64,000 nucleotides of DNA from Pararge aegeria (taxonomy: Eukaryota; Arthropoda; Insecta; Lepidoptera; Nymphalidae), in contig NC_053185.1 in the NCBI RefSeq assembly GCF_905163445.1, positions 12,914,001 through 12,978,000 on the forward strand, given 5' to 3'. Below, one piece after another: positions 47,251-58,090 of this stretch. The notes beneath the pieces are model-generated. The model ran no database searches, was not told the origin of the DNA, and was given only the letters and a program-made list of their open reading frames with translations. Position numbers and translations under genes: made by a program. Within the stretch, counting starts at the first letter, position 1, and each line of letters starts with the position of its first letter.

Positions 47251-47638
47251 CTAGCTGTTGCCCGCGACTTCGTCTGAAATAAATTAAAGTATTCAGTATG
47301 GCTAAACCTTAAATGAGGGGTTTGCTGCTGTCCGCTGAGGAGTTCTGTCCTCTATCTCCAACCACAGTTGGGGCAAAATTAAACACATATTATAACCTCT
47401 ATAGTAACAAAAATAATTATTTAAATGGGTTATAATTTGTCGGAGTTATGGTGTTTAATCGTCAAACACTCATCCCCTCTCCCAAAGGACCGAGCTTAAT
47501 GTCGGGATAAAAAGTATCCTATATTACTTCTAACACTTCCAAGAATATGTGTGCAAAGTTTCATGAGGATCGTTTTAGTAGTTTTTGCGTGAAAGCGTAA
47601 CAAACAAACTTACATTCACATTTATAATATTAGTAGGG
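47251..47638 (+). repeat. LINE-like family E copy
   Basis: 'CTAGCTGTTGCCCGCGACTT' to 'TTTATAATATTAGTAGGG'; nearly parallel to 33270 to 33702. Confidence 0.75.
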
Positions 47639-48420
47639 ATTAGAAGGGATAGTGTAGAGGGTAGTCAGCCAGTATGTCTCTGCCATTCAGCCTTATGTGA
47701 CTTCTTAGTAAGTACTTGGTACATTCCTAGTCTGTATGTACATAATATACCGTATAATTGTTAAAAGGTAACATAACATTGTAATCTCTTTACAATTTTA
47801 CATAGATATACAAGACTATCTTCTATAGTTGAGGTGTTTAGACCTTAGGTCCTTCACGTCTCAGTGTGGATTTGAAGGAAAAAAATATATTCCAATAAAC
47901 TAAAAATTTAAAAAAAAAAACGTTTATTTTTATTAGTCTTATCACGCGTAACTGTTAACGGAATTAATATAACTCATTCATACAAAAATGTAGAGCTGTA
48001 GGTATTTACAGAAAAAGGAAACGGATGCTTTTAACTATAAAGATAAAATAGTGCATATTAATATACAAAATGTGTTTTACTACTAGATATGTTTTACGGT
48101 ACGTTGTAATCAGATGTAGTCAGTGACCTTGTAACTAGATCACTGTGAAATAAATGCTAATATAACTGGGCTAGTAATATTTATTATCACTGTTTTATAA
48201 ACACGTTACTTCGCTTTGCTGGGTTATTTATTATATCATCCTGATTCCATTAATGTCTCACTGCTGTGCTCAGGCCTTTTCTAACAAGTGTGTAGTGTAG
48301 TGTAGTGGCCAATTGCCGGCCCACTACAGAGCACGGGACTTCTCTCAGAATGAAGGGGGGTTAAGGATATAGTCCACCAAGCTGGCCAAGTGCGGATTGA
48401 TAGACTTTACACAACTTTGG

Positions 48421-48682
48421 CTCTAATATTGAACAGCAAAATCTAAGATCGTGTTCTGACAATCGTTTACATATCCCAGCTAGTCACACACGATACTATA
48501 GTAATTCATTTACCTGTAAGTCCGCCAAATTGTGGAATAGCCTTCCCTCTGAAATTCGCAATTCCAAATCCCTACCCATCTTCAAAACCAGATTGTTTAA
48601 GTATTACCTAGCAGATTGTGTTTATGAGTAGGTAGTATTAGTACGAAAGATTGTATTACTATGAGGTACATACATTTGTTTA

Positions 48683-48732
<50 letters not shown>

Positions 48733-49079
48733 GTTTATTTTATTATATATTTATTTTATTAATTCTTATATGTGTATGTTATATAGTATGTAGTATATAT
48801 ATATTTTTAATTTTTTTAATTTTTTTTTCTCTTGCCTGTGTATGTTTCATTGTTTGCACTGTCCCTCTTGTTTTCTATTATTATTTTCACCAAGGGTTGT
48901 CTATAAGAGATTGCTTTTGCAATAAGGCCGCCTATGCACACAACTGTATTTAACTTTTTTTTATAATTATTATTTTTTTTTAATTGTGTTTAATTTTACT
49001 TATTTTTTTTTTTGTTTTCTTGTGTCTTTCTTGTATTGTTTCTAAGTTTGTATTCTAAATAAAAATAAAATAAATAACT
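48421..49079 (+). mobile_element. 5'-truncated non-LTR retrotransposon 3' end
   Basis: Short C-terminal reading at about 48510 to 48630 ('SAKLWNSLPSEIRNSKSL' then FKTRLFKYYLAD), followed by an AT-rich 3' UTR with a TA microsatellite and a tail of AAATAAAAATAAAATAAATA. Similar to the C-terminus of the element at 2644. Confidence 0.75.
48685..48735. repeat. (TA)n microsatellite
   Basis: About 25 TA units with two interruptions, inside the LINE 3' UTR. Confidence 0.95.
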
Positions 49080-49275
49080 TTTGAGAACTTTACGCGTTAT
49101 GGAGAAATCTCAAGCTTGAATGTTTCTTTCACCGATAGAGCAAGTAATATTTTGTTTTTTTCTAATTAAAAACGCACATAGCTCCGAAAAGTTGGAGGTG
49201 CGTGCCGGGGATCAAACTCGGTCTCCCAGAAAGGGACGACGAAGTTTTAACCACTAGGCAGCTATCACCGCGTTT

Positions 49276-51380
49276 TAAATGACTTGTTGCTTAAGATAAA
49301 TGAAATTTGAATTTTGTTTTATGTTTTTAATTTTAAATTAGCTCTACAGACCTTTTTACTATGAGAGAGGAATTAATAATCCGAAGATTGAGATGATGGT
49401 AAACATGCCACCAAAACGTTATCCTTTGTGACTGACTCCAGTTAAAGGCAAGTTATCAGTTACACTTTTTGTGTACACGATTAGAAACTATCCCTTTTTT
49501 TAATTTTTTGCAAGGGTAACTAATCCTAAGATTTTATTTTAGTAAGGTATATAAAGCTGTAAAGTAAGGACTTACCATTTCAATTTGACATTATTATTAT
49601 TAGCAGGTAGGTAGGAGTATCTATAGTTGTATTTTTTCCGGAAGTTTGAGAAAGCCTACGAAAACAATATTTTTGTAAATATTTTATAAATATCGCTATG
49701 ATGGGCAATTTACATTTACATAAAAGCTATGCGTTTGACACTATCTTGATAAAATCACTTTATGATAAAATAAAAAATGACAATCAATAATGCATTGATT
49801 TTAAAATACGCAAAAGATTTTACTCACATTTTTCTTAAACATAGTTTCAAAACATTTTTACTGACAAACTTTACACTAAACATGAATTGATTTGGTTCTT
49901 TTTTAATAATTCGCTATCACACGCGTGTAATTTACTTGTTCACACTTTAATACAATACCTACTCATGTACATTATGAATATTTTCCTAACACATCTATTC
50001 GCTGAAGCGTATGCCATGTGACTGCAAGGATAACCGATCATATTTTATCGAATTCAATTTATAAACACAACATTTTCATTAACACTTTCGATGTTTTGAT
50101 GGTTCATAGTGACCTCTTCGGTCTGTTTGTGGCGGTTGGCGGTCCTGAATTTGATTTCGGGTACGGTTAACTGTTGGGTTTGGATTTTTTTAAATTGCAG
50201 TACGTACCTACCTAATACTCCGCAGGAATAATAAATAAGGTTAATTTTTAATTTTACGTTGCTTTTCACTCTCCTCAAGAGGTACTTTTTACAAGATGTC
50301 TACGATCTAAATGGTATTTTAAGTATTTGTCAGAAATGAAAGTATCATCAAAAATCCAGTTTACCCGTAGGCTAGATTTTAGGGATAATAAATAACGTAT
50401 ATTCTTGTACCCATATTCTGTTAGTTGCCTGGTTTAGTCCCGTTCGCATTAAAAGATTGTCCCCAGACAAACAGACCGATAGAAGTTTTTTGAGATCCAG
50501 TCTTGGGTATCATTTAATTAATCATAAGCTGTTATTTCAAAACTAAAGATAGACACCTAAATCTTATTTATATGTATGCAATAACTACTTAAATGGTGTT
50601 TTTTTTAATTTTAATCACCCTTGCAAAGTTAAAACTGTTCGTCTGTAGTGAACTAGTGACTCTAACAACAAATAAATAATACTTTTTGTAAACTATTTCT
50701 AGATATTATTTAGACATAAAATAAATAGGATGATACATACTTATTTATAAATGAAGGTTAAAACACAGAATTAAAAACCTACAGAAACCGTGTACACGAC
50801 TAATATTGAAACATCGAAAACCACTCCTCTTTAGAGTGTTTCCCGAACTTTCGGTTAGTCACTTCATTCCATTTAGCAGTTCACAGAAATGATTTTGTTC
50901 CGTTTTATAATCATAATCATAATCCAAATCATAATCATTTATTTGCGAAAAACATGTCAAATTATAGATGTTAGAACAATTATACTTACAGAAAAATGTT
51001 TAGCCCATTTAAAGGCATGCAAATCTTAACTTAAAAATAATTTGGATCTAATGTTCTAAACGTTTAACATATAATGGGGAAAATGAGTAAAGATTGTAAA
51101 CTAGCGACATTCCGCGAGTATAAAATCAAACGTGCGCGGGACGTTTTCACTGTTTTTGGACACATGCAATAATAGCTGAATGAGGATTCTGTATGGTTTG
51201 TTCTATGGTTTAAGTCTATTTGTCGCTAGAAATTATGTCAAACCGCATTGAATCTGTGAGTTACTAAGAATGCACTCTCACTGCGGTTGGCCTTATTAGC
51301 TCAGTGGTATTGTAGTACCTAAATTCAATTGTTGCCGATCTATCTTTGATGAAAATTATGTTATTTCGCATAGCGTTAAG
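49276..51380. other. Intergenic, no gene seen
   Basis: About 2.1 kb of AT-rich sequence; no repeat family or gene recognised. Confidence 0.5.
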
Positions 51381-52185
51381 GAAGCGGTGATAGCCCAGTG
51401 GGACTTACTTCACTTCCCTTTCGGGGGTTCGAGTTTGAATCCCAGCACGCACTTCTAACTTTTCTAAGTACAAAGTAAAGCAGCAACAGCATTTTGCAAA
51501 CACTAGCTGGAAAGCTAAATAACCCGTTCTGGAGGCACTGGGTGAGTTTACATACACACCCGGAGCATTTTTTTTTTTTTCGACCGTTGTTGTTCCGATA
51601 GTCGTTTCAGTCAATGGTCTTCTCGCGAAAAGCTTTGACCAACATCTCAAGAAGCTTTCGCTTGGTTGTTGGATCAAGGGTCGGATACAGAAGGCAGTAG
51701 TCCTTGAAACGGCGCGTATTGTGAGGAGGTTTCTCACTCTGGAGCCCTGACCACCTGTTGCTTGGGCATTCAAAAGCCCCGCAAGCAGAGGGTGGAAGTA
51801 AAAGGATAGCAAAAGTGGTATATCAATATCATTATTCATTGTAATTTTTTGTTTTTTTTATTTTTTTATTTTGTCTTTTTAGATTTATATTTATGACATG
51901 CCAATAGAATCAATTCATACAGTCATTTTAATTTTTAATTCGATATTGTAACTAATACTAATTGTTGTTTTAAATGTATTAATATGGGCTTTGCCTGAAA
52001 TAAAGAGATTATTATAAGTTATGTGCTTTCTAAGTTATGAAGGAAGACATCGTGAGGAAACCTGTATGCCTGAGAGTTCTTTATAATCCACTTATCTGCA
52101 CTTGGCCAGCGTAATGGACTCACTGTTGGAGGTGACCCGGGTCCTGTAGCGTGCCGGTAATGGGTTCATATGATGATGATAAGTT
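51381..52185 (+). repeat. SINE-like family B copy split by a LINE insertion
   Basis: Head 'GCGGTGATAGCCCAGTGGGA' at 51385 to about 51470 and body/tail from about 52018 ('CATCGTGAGGAAACCTGTAT') to GGTTCATATGATGATGATA. Confidence 0.75.
51471..52017 (+). mobile_element. 5'-truncated non-LTR retrotransposon 3' end
   Basis: Plus-strand reading 51586 to 51750 ends in a stop and contains 'IVVSVNGLLAKSFDQHLKKL' and 'IQKAVVLETARIVRRFLTLE', a C-terminus common to many insect LINEs. The 3' UTR ends GGGCTTTGCCTGAAATAAAG. Confidence 0.8.
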
Positions 52186-52845
52186 CAGAGTATTTAGATA
52201 GATAGAATATTTACATACCTATTGAACAGACGTATAAAAATATAAATAAAATAAGTCGGGGTTAGTTATTAATTACCTAAGTAAGTAATTGGAGGGTTAT
52301 CCATTATTAGGTACGCCACACCCTATGCAGTAGTGTGTAACACTATTATACAAATGAGTCAATTATATTACTAGGCGTAAATGGGGGAATCAATTTGATT
52401 ACTCCAGAGGTATAGATACACCAAATAGATAATTATGACTCTGTGGATGATGGGTGGTAGCACAACTACAAACACTAATTCGAATAAAAGCTCTTGATAA
52501 GATTTTTTTCCCATGCTAGAATGCATCCGCTATTCACAACCCGAACCTACCGCGTCACATCGCCCGCCCGAGCAATTACTTAGATGGCTCGGCTCATAAT
52601 GGTCGTAACGTTGTTTTAAATAGTAGATAAACTTCTTAAAAATAATTAGGCTATCAACAAAAAACGCAATTTTTCAAATCCGACAGTAAAACCAATTTTT
52701 CAGATAGGTACCTATCCTACCTAAATTATTTCAAAAAGATAAATAATTAATTAATTCTTATTAGACTTTTACTAAGACTAATTACTAACAAATTGTATGT
52801 AGTCATGTGGTTTATGCTATTTTCTGATAACGCGTGCTTACTTGT

Positions 52846-53010
52846 TAGGGAGGACGGTAGCTATATTAAATCCACACACTTAATCGGTTTCTACGCGACA
52901 TCGCACCTGAACGCTAAATCGCATAGCGGCATGTCTTTGTGGATAGGTTGGTAACTAGCCACGGCCGAAGCCGCCAGAGAAAATCATAAATTTCCGAATT
53001 GGACTCGATA
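52846..53010 (-). repeat. SINE-like family A fragment
   Basis: Reverse-oriented: 'AATCGGTTTCTACGCGACAT', 'GGTAACTAGCCACGGCCGAA'. Confidence 0.7.
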
Positions 53011-53306
53011 CTCTAACTCAAAATTACAGTGCTCGCTGTTGCTCCAGCGAGTACAGAGTTAGTTTTTACAAGAGTTTACGAGAGTTACAACTCTGTTGTA
53101 ATAAGAAAGTGATCAACCTAAAACGATACTTGCAAACAGCTCCGGCGAAATCAGTTAAATTTCCAGAACTCAAAATGTAGGTAATTACCTTCCTAGATTA
53201 AAAAAATAGACGTGTGTACTATGCAAATAAAGATTTTTAATCTAAAATTTACCTACCTAGTATATATCTACTAAAACATGCCGCGTGTAACATATTATGA
53301 CGTGTG

Positions 53307-53540
53307 ACGGCCGAGTGGCGCAGTGGGCAGCGACCCTGCTTTCTGAGTCCAAGGCCGTGGGTTCGATTCCCACAACATGAATGTTTTTCAGTGTCTGGGT
53401 GTTTATATATATATTATAAGTATTTATGTGTATTATATTCATAAAAAAATATTCATCAGCTATCTCAGTACCCATAACACAAGCTACGCTTACTTTGGGG
53501 CTAGATGGCGATGTGTGTATTGTCGTAGTATATTTATTAT
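53307..53540 (+). repeat. SINE-like family C, near-full copy
   Basis: Head 'ACGGCCGAGTGGCGCAGTGG', box-B-like GGGTTCGATTCCC, body 'TACGCTTACTTTGGGGCTAG'. Confidence 0.8.
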
Positions 53541-54051
53541 TCATTTATTATTGCATAATAATTCTGATTCTGATTCGGGAAGAATCGACAGCACCAATTT
53601 TCGTAGGTACTCTGACACTGAATTTATTAAACGAATTATAAAGAATTAACCTAGAAATAAAAGCAAGGACCAGTTGTTCTATAATAACATGATAACTTAA
53701 GTATACGAGGCAGTAAAAATAATAACATACGTTTAATAAGAGACAGTTATTTTGAAGTCACAGACAGACACTCCAATTTAATTTATTTTTTGTGCGCACC
53801 TTTATTGATTTTACTAAGTATTTAGCACTACATTATTTGAAAAATATGTACATAGTAGAAACAAATTATCTGGGGTACAACATTAATTTAATTTCGCATT
53901 AGTCATTTGGTTTAAAAAAAAAACTTTAAATTTTAGGAGCATAAAAATACCATTTTAACTATATTTAATTAAATAACTAATGAAATAATTATCACAGATA
54001 GATTAATACTATTTGGTTTATATAATATTTAAAAGAATAAACTTTTAGCAC
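53541..54051. other. Intergenic, 3' flank of DUF229 paralogue 2
   Basis: AT-rich; a minus-strand AATAAA near 53800 could be its polyadenylation signal. No other feature seen. Confidence 0.45.
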
Positions 54052-55257
54052 TTAAGTGCCACAATCGTTATATTTTTGGCACACGCAATATATTCTATCT
54101 TTGTGTTTAATAGTGCAGTCGCCAAATCCTTTGTAGGGTGATATAATGCTAACGGAGCCAACAAGATTCATTTCTGTATCTTTATGTAGTACAGTGGCCT
54201 CATAAAAAATATTTATTGGACTCATAGAAAATGCTACAACAAAATAAAGATTCACCTTGTCTTTGTCATAGTAGAAATGAATTCTGCTTACATTTTTAAG
54301 TGAAAGATGTGCGCAACTCCAACATCGTTTCGTTTTTATATTTTTCCTCACTGACTGAATGTGCGATACAGCGAAATTAACACTCCTAATCCCCTCTGCG
54401 TCTTCGGCGTCAAGGGGATACAAATTGTGGCAACTGCACCATTTATCGTGAATGCCAACGTCCTGGCAAGTGCGATTAGGGCTAATAACACTGAAAATAC
54501 TTTGGTGTTTGGGAATAGAAGTGTCTTTTTCTACATCGCATTGGGATGCATCGCATTGGGATAATTCATTTATTTCTAAAAGCGTTTTATACAAATCGTA
54601 TGGAGTGATCAATCGGAATTGGTTTTTAATTAATGCCTTCAGTTTACTGGGGTGATTCATTTTGAATTTTCGAGGTGGCCAGATATAAAGTAATGGCATA
54701 CGATCATCGTAGTATGATTCTACTAGAAGGCGATTTTCACCAAACCGAATTCCATGATCGCTCAGAAATATGATGAACGTTTTGTCGAATGCCCTCGAAT
54801 AGGTGAGACGGCTTAAAAAGCTCTCAAACATTTGGTCTGCATCTTCTGGATGGTTGTTCATGTTGTGGCTGAAAGAGTTCATCCAGAAAAAACCAAAGAA
54901 AGGATCGTCTCGGTATGTCAAAACGAAATTCATTGCGTAGTCCAGTAGCTGCTGACCGGCTGAGATCTTTCCAGCGCAAAGTAATGAATGATTGTTTATT
55001 TCGTTTTCCTCTTTTAAGAAAAACGGTCTTATGTAGTGATCTGTAGGAGATTGCCGGTATATAAAGTCCTTACTAAAAATATCAGGAAGCCGCAAATGAT
55101 CTTCTCCATATGCAGTTACGTAACCAGAGCTTTTGAAGATAGACCAAATCAGCTTGTCGTTGCATTGGTCCATCCTTCCTGAGCACGATTTCACAATAGT
55201 CGATATGTTCAGACCCGTTAAAGAAGCCATCAAATTAGGGAAGGTATTGTCACCTAC
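54052..55257 (-). CDS. DUF229 paralogue 2, exon 4 with stop codon
   Basis: 1,206 nt, phase 0; acceptor ATTGCAG. Encodes 401 residues: 'VGDNTFPNLMASLTGLNIST', 'SPTDHYIRPFFL', 'KTFIIFLSDHGIRFG', 'RLITPYDLYKTLLEIN' and the Cys-rich end. The intron before it is 110 nt, against 670 nt in paralogue 1. Confidence 0.96.
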   Translation of the reverse strand, partial: VGDNTFPNLMASLTGLNISTIVKSCSGRMDQCNDKLIWSIFKSSGYVTAYGEDHLRLPDIFSKDFIYRQSPTDHYIRPFFLKEENEINNHSLLCAGKISAGQQLLDYAMNFVLTYRDDPFFGFFWMNSFSHNMNNHPEDADQMFESFLSRLTYSRAFDKTFIIFLSDHGIRFGENRLLVESYYDDRMPLLYIWPPRKFKMNHPSKLKALIKNQFRLITPYDLYKTLLEINELSQCDASQCDVEKDTSIPKHQSIFSVISPNRTCQDVGIHDKWCSCHNLYPLDAEDAEGIRSVNFAVSHIQSVRKNIKTKRCWSCAHLSLKNVSRIHFYYDKDKVNLYFVVAFSMSPINIFYEATVLHKDTEMNLVGSVSIISPYKGFGDCTIKHKDRIYCVCQKYNDCGT

Positions 55258-58062
55258 CTGCAATTTATAATTTATTAATAATAACGAATATAGTTTAATA
55301 ATCGTTATTTGCAATAAACTATTGCATAGGTATAATTTAATCAAATTTTTTTCACGGATTTAAATACCTTATGATATCCTCTGTAGTTTGGCCAAAATTT
55401 GCTATCCACGAACTTCGCCGTTTTAGACATTGTCTGAGCAAAACGAGATAAAGACATTGAATCCATTCCTAAGAGTAACACATTATACTTTGTCCCGCAT
55501 CTTGTCTCGTTTCTTAATTTAATTCTTTTACAAAATGCATATACGTCATCATATATACGGTGTGTTTGATTCCTCGCCGTATTTTCAAAACATTGAACAT
55601 TAATAAAATCTTGTTCCAAGACTATTGTTTCTTTGTGTTGCAAGTTTTTACATTTTGAGAACCTGAAACAGATGCTCACATCAGTTGAGAGCTTTGAATT
55701 AAGAATAAGCGATTGTTTATTAAATCTGACCCAAATGTCAACCTAACCTACTGGAAAATGTACGAGTTTCTACTGACCGGCGCGGGTGGTATAATTATTA
55801 CATATTCTCTGGTCGGAGGATGCAGGCTATCTAACTATCGAGAGCTTACAAAAACTTCAATTCATCGGTGTAGTAACAAGGAAAAGATTTAGACAAAAAT
55901 AGTTTTGGCATCCCTTAGATGGGACGGTGAACAGTGCTAAGAATCCCCACGAGACGACATTAAAACAATATGGAGTTGATCTGCGATGGATCTAAAAATG
56001 GATATCGCGGACATATTTTATTATTAGTTTTGACATTTCATACGACTTCCTTCTGAAGAACTCTGTATTTAGATTACCAATATGTTTAAACTTTTCAAAT
56101 TCAAATTCAAAATTCATTTATTTCAAGTAGGCCATAAGCACTTTTGAAACGTGAAGTCTGTCTGTTTGTAGTGACTCTACCAGCTATCACGCAGAAATGA
56201 TCTCTAATAAAAAGTAAGTAAGAAAGTAATATTTGCATTCATGTATGTTTATATTAACTATAACTAAAGATGAGTGAGGACAGTTTTTAAGTGAACTTTT
56301 GTATGGGACTGTGTATCTATTTTTATTAGTGATCGATGGTACGTAAGAATAATTTACCCAGTGCGTCTCAGAATATGAATATGTACAAATGAGTGTTATG
56401 AGGTGATAATACCATTAGAAAAAATATATTGTTATATAAATATTTTATTGCAAATAGAAATATCTATAGGTATAGGATCGAACCCCAAAACTAGTATGAA
56501 AATTCCGCATTAATGTTGTTTATTCGAATTGGTGTGCCGCGTGGTGACGGCAAATGAAAATACATTGGGAATTCAACGGAAAACCTGCAGTAAAGTCCTC
56601 TGTACTACTACTACCGTCTACTGCTATCCCAAATCCATATGCCCAGCGTGATTACTGTGATTATTGGCAAACCCTCACGTTCTAAACTATCCTTTTGAAT
56701 TCCATTAGTTTAACTCACCGAAGCGTTCTATGTTCAAAGCCAGGTCTTGTCGATCTTTGGAAGAATCTATAACAACAGTGGTAACTTTTGCTTCTTCTAA
56801 GATATTTCCTTAAGGCTTTCTCATTTATAACCGCACGCAATTTATCCACACCTTCTCTTTCAAAATAAATTGCACGATATCCACAAAAACCGCTCTTTCT
56901 TTTATTTTGTTTTTTTTTGTAATTAACCACTGCATGTGGGATACGACAACCTGGAGTGTTTATCGTATATTTAACTGAAATAAAAAGGAAAAGGTTTAAT
57001 ACCTATCAAATACTTACCAACTAATTTAAGGAGTTCTTGCCCAATTTGCGTAGCCTGCCTCGATCTTTGTATCCGTAGGTATCGGTACAAAATGTATGTG
57101 CTTCTTAAACTTGAACACATAGTTTTATGAACCACGAGGCGGAAGGACATCCTCAAAAGAGACAGGGAGTTAGTTGTATGTTTGATCTACGTGATCAAAT
57201 CAGAAATATGTGATCCGTAGAAAATCCAATTGACATAGATCATAGAGTTCCGAGGCTGAAGTAGCACTAGAGTGGGGCCCTTTGCTTAGAGCACTGATAG
57301 ACTGATAGATAGCATCGGGATACTTTGGATGGACCCCAAAAAGAGGTCCACAGAAAACATAAAACTTGTTCCACGTAGTCGCTGGATTAAAATAGACAGC
57401 AAAAACCGTGGAGTTATGGAAATTCTGGAAAATACTTATGTCCAGAAGTGAACGTCCACCTGTTGACATGATGGTGTTTCCAAAGGCGCCATATTTGCGC
57501 GCTGTCGGCGCGTGGATACTTTGCCGTATACGTAGTAATTTAGGACAGACTCAATTGTATACAAAAGTTTTTATTGCGACTCGCTTATCTACTGTTTATT
57601 GACAACCTACTTGGTGGCAGAAATGAAATATAATATACCTACAAAAAAAAAACTATGCAGGTCATAACATTTTACAATACATGATACTTTATGGGAGAAG
57701 CTGAATTTACTGGCATTGCTTATTAGTATGCAACTAATATAGGTACCTACATATCTTATTTTAAAATTTACTAAAAACTTTCTTTATGTAGTACTAATTA
57801 AAAAAATACCTCGTCTAGTCTCCTCGAATTCAAGCGAAAGGTCCTGATCATGGAGCCGTATGTCTTTATAAATCTCATCTAATGGTATGTGCCTCATGGG
57901 AGTGTCAAAATTCCGTTTCGTGCTTGATGGGAGTTGTTGATATATTTTGTTTGTATTGTGATGATTCCGTGCAAATGAGAAATGGTATAGGTGGTATATA
58001 ATTAACACAAAAATCGATAAACTAACTGTTACCATCCATAATGTTATTTTTACTGCATTCAT
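54052..58062 (-). CDS. DUF229 family protein, paralogue 2 (669 aa, 4 exons)
   Basis: Join of 57810..58062, 56719..56974, 55368..55662 and 54052..55257 on the minus strand. Same plan as the paralogue at 42751: basic N-terminus, signal anchor ('LWMVTVSLSIFVLIIYHLYH', near residues 8 to 28), a longer stem, then the DUF229 ectodomain. Metal-site-like residues: Asp237-Ser238 in 'NVLLLGMDSMSLS', His399 in 'WMNSFSHN', Asp435-His436 in 'FLSDHG'. It replaces Thr by Ser at the presumed nucleophile and lacks the usual Arg and Pro in the D-(T/S)-x-SR..MP motif (here SLS..MS). The C-terminal Cys cluster ('DKWCSCHN', 'CVCQKYNDC') is kept. No frame break, so a functional but diverged copy is likely; a changed active site is possible. 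Substrate unknown. Confidence 0.91.
55368..55662 (-). CDS. DUF229 paralogue 2, exon 3
   Basis: 295 nt, exactly the length of exon 3 in paralogue 1, phase 2 to 0; acceptor GTTTCAG, donor GTATTT. Starts 'RFSKCKNL' and ends 'YRGYHK'; contains 'YNVLLLGMDSMSLSRFAQTM'. Confidence 0.94.
55663..56718. other. DUF229 paralogue 2 intron 2
   Basis: 1.06 kb with a partial family D repeat at 56094 to 56190; otherwise AT-rich. Confidence 0.6.
56719..56974 (-). CDS. DUF229 paralogue 2, exon 2
   Basis: 256 nt, phase 1 to 2; acceptor TATTTCAG, donor GTGAGT. Encodes 'VKYTINTPGCRIPHAVVNYK' and 'RSKSYHCCYRFFQR', matching exon 2 of the other copy around the Cys residues. Confidence 0.92.
56975..57809. other. DUF229 paralogue 2 intron 1
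   Basis: 835 nt. The part 57200 to 57550 is GC-richer with open frames on both strands but resembles no protein I recognise; it may be an old transposon piece. Confidence 0.5.
57810..58062 (-). CDS. DUF229 paralogue 2, exon 1
   Basis: 253 nt, phase 1 out, donor GTATTTT. The ATG at 58062 (A at -3) is the first in frame after a 3' splice site. Encodes the anchor and a polar stem ('IYQQLPSSTKRNFDTPMRH'). Confidence 0.83.
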
Positions 58063-58090
58063 GTTCAATTTGCGTCTTAAACTCTTCAAT
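58063..58090 (-). other. Probable 5'-UTR exon edge of DUF229 paralogue 2
   Basis: A 3' splice site (CTATTTTCAG) ends 28 nt before the ATG, mirroring paralogue 1. The upstream non-coding exon itself could not be located. Confidence 0.45.

Larger units (their letters stand above)
48290..49275 (-). repeat. SINE-like family B copy split by a LINE insertion
   Basis: Reverse-oriented halves 48290 to 48420 (ends 'TTTACACAACTTTG') and about 49080 to 49275 (begins 'TTTTGAGAACTTTACG', ends with head 'GGCAGCTATCACCGC'). Confidence 0.7.

Noticed and set aside
51405..51839. 144-codon minus-strand open frame
   Set aside because: The opposite strand encodes a recognisable LINE C-terminus (51586 to 51750), and the frame crosses the SINE/LINE junction. 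It is a shadow.
57200..57602. Overlapping open frames on both strands in DUF229 paralogue 2 intron 1
   Set aside because: No recognisable domain or start context; probably an old repeat.
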